64,000 bases of DNA from Nocardia cyriacigeorgica (lineage in GTDB: Bacteria; Actinomycetota; Actinomycetes; Mycobacteriales; Mycobacteriaceae), in contig NZ_JARWNX010000058.1 in NCBI RefSeq assembly GCF_029868385.1, forward strand, positions 62,001 to 126,000, given 5' to 3'. The notes under the pieces were generated by a model. The model was not told the origin of the DNA. It did no database searches and saw only the letters and a list, made by a program, of their open reading frames with translations. Within the stretch, counting starts at the first letter, position 1. Each line of letters starts with the position of its first letter. Of the stretch, positions 58,256 to 64,000 are shown piece by piece. Made by a program: the position numbers and the translations under genes.

Positions 58256-58675
58256 TTATCGAGCCCGCTGCAATCCCGCGTATTGCATGGCCGCGAATCC
58301 GCCGACGACGATTGCTTGCAGTACGCCCCAGACTCCGCCGACCACGGTCAGATCCAGTCCGATCACGAAGACGGCAGCCAGGCTCAGCACCACCCAGGCC
58401 GTGTTGCCCGCGATGACGGTGCGCACGGCCGTGGTATTGATCTGCGCCGGGAGTCCGACGAGGGCGACGCCGATGCCGTACAGGGTGAGGAAGATGCCGA
58501 TCGGGATGCCGACGGCGCGGTCGAGGCCGAGCAGGGATTCGATCGGACCGGACAGGGCCAGGTAGGCGAGTCCGTTGGCGGCGGTCACCACCGCGTCGAG
58601 GCGCAGCGAGATCCGCAGCAGGGCGGGCCCGGGAGCGAGCAGGGTGGACAGGTGGCCGGGAGCGGTGGTGGTCAT
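58256..58675 (-). CDS. Four-helix membrane protein, unknown
   Basis: A 139-residue protein with four predicted transmembrane helices (around 26-44, 52-75, 82-105 and 110-130) and short loops. I do not recognise a named family, although small integral proteins beside NTF2-like genes are common in actinobacteria. It follows the NTF2-like gene after 34 bp and precedes a strong terminator, so the two form an operon. ATG 58675 is preceded by AGGAGTCATC. Confidence 0.65.
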   Translation of the reverse strand: MTTTAPGHLSTLLAPGPALLRISLRLDAVVTAANGLAYLALSGPIESLLGLDRAVGIPIGIFLTLYGIGVALVGLPAQINTTAVRTVIAGNTAWVVLSLAAVFVIGLDLTVVGGVWGVLQAIVVGGFAAMQYAGLQRAR

Positions 58676-58709
58676 GATGACTCCTGAGAAGAGGCGAGGG
58701 GTGGTCGGA

Positions 58710-59066
58710 TCAGGCGGCGGCGGGAACCTTGTCGAGGAAGCCGTAGACGCTGGCGATGCGGCCGTCGGCGATGATCGCGACGTCGAAGCCCACGACGACC
58801 GCCGGGCCGTCGACGGGGCCGAGTTCCCAGGTGAAGCGCACCTGGTCGTGGTGGCCGTCGACGGGACCGGCGGGCCGGAACACCCAGCCGGGGAACTGGG
58901 CCTGCACTCCCGCGATGGCGGCGGCCAGCTGCTCGTGGCCGGTGACCGACACCAGCGGGTCGACGTAGGTGGCGTCGGGGGTGAAGACCCGTGCGACGGC
59001 GGCGGCGCGAGCCTGCGCGTCGGTGGTGTTCCAGGCTTCCAGGTACTGCGCGACGAGAGTGTTCAT
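58710..59066 (-). CDS. NTF2/SnoaL-like protein
   Basis: A 118-residue SnoaL-like cone-fold protein: LVAQYLEAWNTTDAQARAAAVARVFTPDATYVDPLVSVTG (split over about 3-42) and VRFTWELGPVDGPAVVVGFDVAIIADGRIASVYGFLD. Members bind or isomerise small hydrophobic ligands. GGAGGACAGG precedes the ATG at 59066, so the 4-residue longer form is rejected. It is first in a two-gene operon with the membrane protein. Confidence 0.82.
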   Translation of the reverse strand: MNTLVAQYLEAWNTTDAQARAAAVARVFTPDATYVDPLVSVTGHEQLAAAIAGVQAQFPGWVFRPAGPVDGHHDQVRFTWELGPVDGPAVVVGFDVAIIADGRIASVYGFLDKVPAAA

Positions 59067-59219
59067 CCTGTCCTCCATAACGTTTGATCTGCGGTTTCTC
59101 CGCCTGATCGGTTGATGAGAACTACGTTATGGGCGGACAGGGGGTCGCCGAATCAGTCATCTATAAGTACTTTTCGCGGCCGATTACCTACCCTTCGCGC
59201 AGTGCCTGCGTCCGGCGCC

Positions 59220-59861
59220 TCACGCCGGGGCGGCCGCTTCGAGATCGTCGATGCTGCCGGACATGATGGTGCGCACATGCTCGGTGATGTGCTGCACGGG
59301 CCAGTCCCACCAGGCCACCGCCAGCAGCCGGGCGGTATCGCGGTCGTCGTAGCGGGTGCGGATGAGGCGGGCCGGATTGCCGCCGACGATGCCGTAATCC
59401 GGTACATCGCCGGTGACCACCGAGCCGGCGCCGATGATCGCGCCGTGGCCGATCCGCACACCGGGTAGCACCGTGACGCCGTTGCCGAGCCAGACATCGT
59501 TGCCGATCACGGTGTCGCCGCGATTGGGCAGGTCGGTGAGCAGGTCGATATGGGCCGCCCATGAACCGCCCATGGTGGGGAACGGGAACGTCGAGGGGCC
59601 GTCCATGCGGTGATTGGCGCCGTTCATGATGAACCGCGTCCCGGTGGCGATGGCGCAGAACTTCCCGATGATCAGCTTCTCCGGCCCGTAGTGGTAGAGC
59701 ACATTGCGGGTTTCGAAGGCGGTGGCGTCGTCGGGGTCGTCGTAATAGGTGAACTCCCCCACCTCGATGAGGGGCGAGGTGACCAGTGGTTTCAGTAGCA
59801 CCACTCGCGGTTGGCCGGGCATGGGATGGAGCACGGTCGGGTCGGCGGGGGCGTTGGGCAC
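59220..59861 (-). CDS. Vat/CatB-type xenobiotic acetyltransferase
   Basis: A 213-residue left-handed beta-helix (hexapeptide repeat) acetyltransferase. The family block VLYHYGPEKLIIGKFCAIATGTRFIMNGANHRMDG (in pieces about 54-88) contains the catalytic His (NHRMDG), and later DVWLGNGVTVLPGVRIGHGAIIGAGSVVTGDV and IVGGNPARLIR follow. Vat enzymes acetylate streptogramin A, CatB-type ones chloramphenicol. The start is GTG with AAGGAG 7 nt upstream. It is 44 bp from the ABC-F gene and transcribed after it, a plausible resistance pair. Confidence 0.87.
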   Translation of the reverse strand: MPNAPADPTVLHPMPGQPRVVLLKPLVTSPLIEVGEFTYYDDPDDATAFETRNVLYHYGPEKLIIGKFCAIATGTRFIMNGANHRMDGPSTFPFPTMGGSWAAHIDLLTDLPNRGDTVIGNDVWLGNGVTVLPGVRIGHGAIIGAGSVVTGDVPDYGIVGGNPARLIRTRYDDRDTARLLAVAWWDWPVQHITEHVRTIMSGSIDDLEAAAPA

Positions 59862-59905
59862 AGGAAAACTCCTTCGGGTACGGGGTATTCGGGGTTCGGA
59901 AAAGC

Positions 59906-61516
59906 TCAGGCGACCGATGCCGACGCCCGCAGGTCGAGGCGCTCGCCCCGCCAGCGCTGACGCAGCCGACGATCGTGGCTCACGATCACCAGCGCACCGC
60001 GATAGTCGGCCAAAGCGGCCTCGAGGTCCTCCACCAGTCCGGGCGACAGATGGTTGGTCGGCTCGTCGAGCAACAGCACCTCGGTCGGTTCGACGACCAG
60101 CCGGGCCAGCGCCAGCCGCTGCCGCTGCCCGGTGGACAGCTCCGCCACCCGCGCCCGCAGCTGGGCGCGCTCGAACAGACCGAGCGACAACAGTTGTTCG
60201 GCATACCGGTCGGGGTCGCCGGTGCGGCCGCGAGCGAACGCGGCAAGCACCGTGTCTCCCGGCTCGGCGGGCGGTGGCTGCTGTGCGAGATAACCGATGC
60301 GACCCCGGCGGGTGACGGTGCCGCTGTCAGGGGCGAGTTCACCGGCCAGCACACGCAACAGGCTGCTCTTGCCCGAACCGTTGGGACCGGTGATCAGCAA
60401 CCGCTCACCCGCGGCGAGCGTGAGATCGGTCCGTTCCAAACGGCCCTCGACCGCGATGCCGGTGGCTTCCAGCACCGCACCACGCACCTGGCCGGTGTGC
60501 AGCGCGGGCCGGAAACGCAGTGGTCGCGGCGGTGGCGGCACCGGGTCGGCGAGCAGCCGACGCAACCGTTCCTCGGCATTGCGGACCCGGCTCGCCAGCG
60601 ACTGCTGCACCCGACCGCCTGCCCGGTCATACGCCATCTTGTTGTTATCGCGCATGGCTCGACCCGGAGCGACGGCGCGCGCGGTGGTGGCGGCGGTGTC
60701 GCGGAGGTGGTGGATATCGGCCTGCCATTGCGCATAGGACTGCTCCCACCGCTGTCGCGCCGCCGCCTTCTCGGTGAGGAATCCGTGGTAGCCGTTGCCG
60801 TGTCGGACGACGCGACGCCGGTCCGCATCGACCTCCAAGAGGCTGGTGACGACGCGTTCGAGGAAGACCCGGTCGTGGGAGACGGCCACGGTGGTGCCGC
60901 TGCGGGCGCGCAGATGATCTTCGAGCCAGGTCAGGGCGTCGTCGTCGAGGTGATTGGTCGGTTCGTCGAGCAGCAGCACCTCGGGACCGGCCGCGAGCAG
61001 CGCGGCCAGACGCAGACGCACCTGTTCCCCGCCGGACAGCCCGCCGACGGTTCGGCCGCGATCCACCAGGCCGAGGCCGAGACCGTGCAGGGCCTGCTCG
61101 ACCCTGGCGTCGGCGTCGTAGCCGCCGCGCAGTTCGAATACCGTCATCAGCTCGCCGTATTCGGCCATCGCGGACTCGTCGCCCGTTGACATGGCCGTCT
61201 CCAGCCGACGCATGCGTCGCTCGATGGCACGCAATTCGCCGAGGGCTCGGTCGACGACCGCCTGGACCGTCAGCTGCGGCGGCAGCTGCTCATCTTGGGC
61301 GAGATAGCCGACCCCACCATCGGATCGGACGATGATCTCGCCCTGATCGGGCCGCTCGCGCCCGGCGAACAGGCGCAGCAGGGTGGTCTTACCCGACCCG
61401 TTCTCGCCGATGATGCCGGTGCGCTCACCCGCGCCGAGCGAGCAGGACACGTCGTCGAGGACGGTCCGACCGTGGAAGGACTTGGTGACCGCGAGCGCGG
61501 TGATCTGGGTTGGCAT
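59906..61516 (-). CDS. ABC-F ATPase, antibiotic-resistance type
   Basis: A 536-residue ABC-F protein without transmembrane helices: two ATPase domains joined by a charged linker (about 235-340). Domain 1 has GENGSGKTT, LSGGEQVRLRLAALLA and LLLDEPTNHLDDDA; domain 2 has GPNGSGKSS, LSTGQRQRLALARLV and LLLDEPTNHLSP. The domain 2 signature LSTGQ is a variant of LSGGQ. Such proteins dislodge macrolides, lincosamides, streptogramins or pleuromutilins from the ribosome. ATG 61516 follows GGAG. A leader of about 110 nt with a small overlapping ORF precedes it, and a TetR gene is divergent. Confidence 0.88.
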   Translation of the reverse strand: MPTQITALAVTKSFHGRTVLDDVSCSLGAGERTGIIGENGSGKTTLLRLFAGRERPDQGEIIVRSDGGVGYLAQDEQLPPQLTVQAVVDRALGELRAIERRMRRLETAMSTGDESAMAEYGELMTVFELRGGYDADARVEQALHGLGLGLVDRGRTVGGLSGGEQVRLRLAALLAAGPEVLLLDEPTNHLDDDALTWLEDHLRARSGTTVAVSHDRVFLERVVTSLLEVDADRRRVVRHGNGYHGFLTEKAAARQRWEQSYAQWQADIHHLRDTAATTARAVAPGRAMRDNNKMAYDRAGGRVQQSLASRVRNAEERLRRLLADPVPPPPRPLRFRPALHTGQVRGAVLEATGIAVEGRLERTDLTLAAGERLLITGPNGSGKSSLLRVLAGELAPDSGTVTRRGRIGYLAQQPPPAEPGDTVLAAFARGRTGDPDRYAEQLLSLGLFERAQLRARVAELSTGQRQRLALARLVVEPTEVLLLDEPTNHLSPGLVEDLEAALADYRGALVIVSHDRRLRQRWRGERLDLRASASVA

Positions 61517-61603
61517 GGACACACTCCGAAGCATTCGAGGACGGCGCGGACATCAGGGACCGCTGGGTCGGGTGAACACTTCGAATGAGCATCGGCAAAC
61601 CTC

Positions 61604-61624
61604 ACTAGTGCGACAACTGTCGTA
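61604..61624. promoter_or_regulatory. TetR operator between the ABC-F gene and its regulator
   Basis: TGCGACA-AC-TGTCGTA (61609-61624) is a near-perfect inverted repeat at the presumed ABC-F start point, downstream of the leftward -35/-10 pair TTGACG and CATTCT (17-bp spacer). Repression by the divergent TetR is expected. Confidence 0.7.
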
Positions 61625-61672
61625 ATAGAATGCAGGCTCCGTTCTGTTTCGTCAAGCATCGGATGACCGACG

Positions 61673-62308
61673 ATGAATTCCGCAGCACCCTCCGACGACG
61701 CCCCGCCGTCCACCACACCCCGGCCGCGACCCGGCGGCCGCACCGCCCGCATCCGCACCCAGGTCCTGGCCGCGGTGCACGCCCAACTGACCGAACACGG
61801 CTACGACGCGCTCACCATCGACACCGTCGCCGCGCGCGCCGGGGTGCATCGCGCGACCGTGTATCGCCGGTGGCGCGATGTCGGCGGACTGATCGCCGAT
61901 GTGTTCGCCGCGGCGGGCGATATCGATTGGCAGCCACGCGATACCGGCACCCTGCGCGGTGATCTGGCCGCGCTGAACGAGGAGATCCAGGAGTCGCTGA
62001 CCGAACAGCCGTCGATCGCGGCCGCCCTGATCGCGGTGTCGTTTCGGTCGGAGGAAGCGGCGCGCGCGTTGCAGCGGCTATGGGAGGGCCGGTACGCACA
62101 GTGCGAGATCGTCGTGGAGCGCGCGTTACGCCGCGGTGACGTGCCACCGGAGACCGACGCGCGGGCCGTGCTGATCGCGGCCACCGCACCGATCTACCAC
62201 CACCTGGTCCTACTGCGGACCCCACCCGACCCCGACCTCCCGGACCGGATCGCCGACAGCACCGCGCGAGCCGCGGCGGCGGGAGCCTTCACCCGGCAGC
62301 ACTCCTGA
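61673..62308 (+). CDS. TetR-family regulator of the resistance cassette
   Basis: A 211-residue TetR regulator. The HTH is at about 27-70 (YDALTIDTVAARAGVHRATVYRRW) and the ligand domain resembles TetR_C_11-type proteins (SLTEQPSIAAALIAVSFRSEEAA; IAATAPIYHHLVLLR). The N-terminal 25 residues are Pro/Thr-rich. It is divergent from the ABC-F/acetyltransferase pair and probably derepresses it when the drug is present. The start ATG at 61673 has a weak ribosome site. Confidence 0.85.
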   Translation: MNSAAPSDDAPPSTTPRPRPGGRTARIRTQVLAAVHAQLTEHGYDALTIDTVAARAGVHRATVYRRWRDVGGLIADVFAAAGDIDWQPRDTGTLRGDLAALNEEIQESLTEQPSIAAALIAVSFRSEEAARALQRLWEGRYAQCEIVVERALRRGDVPPETDARAVLIAATAPIYHHLVLLRTPPDPDLPDRIADSTARAAAAGAFTRQHS

Positions 62309-62401
62309 GCCCTTCGGTCTGCATGATGGACCGGCAGCTGGTTCGCCGCGCTGATCATCGCGACCAGGTGGACAGGGCGGGCGGACGCTACCGTTGGGCG
62401 C

Positions 62402-64000
62402 ATGCTGCATGGGCGTGAAGCCGAACAAGCCGAGATCGACCGGCTGCTCGAGGCGGCGCGCGCGGGACGCAGCGCGGCGCTGGTGGTGCGTGGGGATGCC
62501 GGGATCGGGAAGACCGCGCTACTGGATTACGCGGCGGCGCAAGGTATTCCGGCGGCGCGCAGTGCGGGGATCGAATCCGAGGCCGAATTGCCGTTCGCGG
62601 GGCTGCATCTGATGGTGCGGCCGGGTATGGCGCTGGTGGACCGGCTGCCACCGCAGCAGCGTGACGCCCTGCGCGGCGCGTTCGGGCTGGCGCCGCGAGA
62701 TCCGGCCGACCGCATGCTGATCGGGCTCGCGGTGCTCACCCTGTTGGCCGAGGAATCCGCCGACGGACCGCTGCTGTGTCTCATCGACGATGCGCACTGG
62801 CTCGACCGCGCCACCGCCGAGGCGCTGCTGTTCGCCGCCCGCAGGCTCGATGCCGAGGGCGTGGTGATGCTGTTCGCCACGCGTGCCGGCGATACCGATT
62901 TCCCGGCCCCCGGCCTCCCGGAGCTGCGGCTGACCGGGCTGCGACAAGAATCGGCGGCCGCCCTGATCGACAGCACGGCACCGGATCTCGCGCCGGTGCT
63001 TCGGTACCGTCTGCTCACCGAGGCCGCGGGCAATCCGCTCGCACTGCTCGAGCTACCCGCGCTGCTGGCGGCCGAGGCACCGGACGCGGGCCCGAATCCG
63101 CTGCCGCTCACCGATCGGTTGCGGGTGGCGTTCCATGGGCAGGTCAGCGGACTTCCCGGACCCACGATGACATTGCTGCTGGTCGCGGCCGCCGCGCATA
63201 CCGCCGATCTGGCGACGGTGTTGTGCGCCGCCGAAACACTCGGCGCCGGGCTGGCCCATCTGCCGCCCGCCGAGGACGCGGGAATCGTGCGCAGCGACGG
63301 CCGCAGCCTCACCTTCCGCCATCCCCTGCTGCGCTCGGCGGTCTACCAGGGCGCGGGTCTGACCCGCAGACTGGCCGCACACCGCGCACTGGCGGATGCC
63401 GCGACCGCCGAGGAGGACGCCGATCTGCGCGCCTGGCATCTGGCCGCCGCGGCGACCGGGTCCGACGAAACCGCCGCCACCGCATTGGAGGACACCGCCG
63501 AGCGGGCCCGGCTGCGCACCGGCTACCACGGCGCGGTGGCGGCCTATGAGCGCGCGGCGACCCTGAGTGTCGACCCCGACGCGCGCATCCGCCGCCTGGT
63601 CCTGGCCGCCGAAACCGCGATCGAGGCCGGGCAGTACGACCGCGCCGGGGAGCTGGCCGACCGGGCGGCGGCCCAGACCGACGATCGCCAGCTGACCGCA
63701 CGACTGGCGCATGTACGCGGTAATGCCGAGTTCGGTATCGGCCGCCCGCGGGCCGCCCATCATCTGCTGCTGTCGGCCGCCGACGCCACCGCCGACCCCG
63801 CACGAACGGCACGCATCCTGACCCAGGCCGTGCACGCCGCCTGGTATCTCGGCACCGACGAACTCACCCAGGTCGCCGAGCGCACCCGCGCGCTCCGACT
63901 CTGCGCGACCGACCCGATGACGCCGATAGTCGACTACCTGCTCGCCGCGACCGTCGGCGAACCACCGCAGACCCGCAACTCCCCCACCAACCCCGACACA
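62402..64000 (+). CDS. LuxR-family (LAL/MalT-like) regulator, N-terminal part
   Basis: The 533 residues in the window belong to a large STAND-type LuxR regulator (usual length about 900). The AAA/ATPase head shows Walker A GDAGIGKTALL (about 33-43) and Walker B LLCLIDDAHWLD (about 120-131), then a winged-helix part (DAGIVRSDGRSLTFRHPLLRSAVYQ) and TPR-like helices. The C-terminal LuxR HTH should lie beyond the window edge. The ATG at 62402 gives the standard LHGREAE start. It is co-oriented with the TetR gene, 93 bp away, but an independent unit is likely. Confidence 0.88.
   Translation, partial: MLHGREAEQAEIDRLLEAARAGRSAALVVRGDAGIGKTALLDYAAAQGIPAARSAGIESEAELPFAGLHLMVRPGMALVDRLPPQQRDALRGAFGLAPRDPADRMLIGLAVLTLLAEESADGPLLCLIDDAHWLDRATAEALLFAARRLDAEGVVMLFATRAGDTDFPAPGLPELRLTGLRQESAAALIDSTAPDLAPVLRYRLLTEAAGNPLALLELPALLAAEAPDAGPNPLPLTDRLRVAFHGQVSGLPGPTMTLLLVAAAAHTADLATVLCAAETLGAGLAHLPPAEDAGIVRSDGRSLTFRHPLLRSAVYQGAGLTRRLAAHRALADAATAEEDADLRAWHLAAAATGSDETAATALEDTAERARLRTGYHGAVAAYERAATLSVDPDARIRRLVLAAETAIEAGQYDRAGELADRAAAQTDDRQLTARLAHVRGNAEFGIGRPRAAHHLLLSAADATADPARTARILTQAVHAAWYLGTDELTQVAERTRALRLCATDPMTPIVDYLLAATVGEPPQTRNSPTNPDT

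Overview
The window is a high-G+C actinobacterial chromosome segment, most probably from Nocardia or a close mycolic-acid relative. The main evidence is gene order that I recall from Mycobacterium tuberculosis. There bioB, a small biotin-synthase partner, a DUF2567 protein, an NrtR-type Nudix regulator and nadA-nadB-nadC lie together, and glgX(treX)-treY lie near bioA-bioF-bioD. Both blocks are present here, together with a BioQ-type TetR regulator, F420/flavin enzymes, an SCP/CAP protein and several probably leaderless mRNAs. No rRNA, tRNA, insertion sequence or CRISPR array was seen.

Layout. 1-5.9 kb: a truncated Ser/Thr kinase, a penicillin-binding lipoprotein, a frameshifted VOC gene, a small proline-rich secreted repeat protein and a secreted hydrolase. 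6-15.7 kb: a TetR/NmrA divergent pair with two operators, a HigB-HigA toxin-antitoxin module, a DUF3224 protein, two secreted lipases, a LysR/DoxX pair, YaeQ, a hydrolase remnant, an F420-type LLM enzyme behind a MerR-class promoter, a CAP protein and a PPOX enzyme. 15.7-20 kb: a minigene with an in-frame TAG, a winged-helix protein, an S8 protease with its membrane partner, and a GNAT. 20-28.4 kb: nadA-nadB-nadC with nrtR, a small basic protein, DUF1353, DUF2567, bsaP, bioB and bioQ. 28.4-35 kb: an MFS exporter, an ssu-type organosulfur uptake operon with its monooxygenase, and a membrane hydrolase. 35-38.2 kb: a cobalamin riboswitch and a btuC-btuD-btuF operon. 38.5-43.5 kb: a MarR/DHA2 exporter pair, a phage-tail-lysozyme-domain protein and a GMC oxidase. 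43.9-48.5 kb: bioD, bioF and bioA with a MarR/cupin pair inserted. 49-54.7 kb: glgX, treY and a DUF2235 hydrolase. 55-64 kb: an MFS/HxlR pair, a beta-lactamase-like lipoprotein, a membrane protein with an NTF2-like protein, a Vat-type acetyltransferase with an ABC-F ATPase and a TetR regulator (a probable antibiotic-resistance cassette), and a truncated LuxR-family regulator.

How the parts work together. Three near-identical TGAAC-N3-GTTCA sites, at bioB/bioQ, bioF and bioA, define a BioQ regulon covering all the biotin genes seen. The NAD genes share an 8-bp inverted-repeat operator with divergent nrtR. The cobalamin riboswitch assigns the FecCD-type transporter to corrinoid uptake. Many other divergent pairs carry readable tandem operators.

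The least explained structure is a roughly 65-nt imperfect hairpin present in three copies (4.8, 21.0 and 43.6 kb). Its stem is variable and partly compensated, and its loop is conserved. One copy sits exactly between nadB and nadC.
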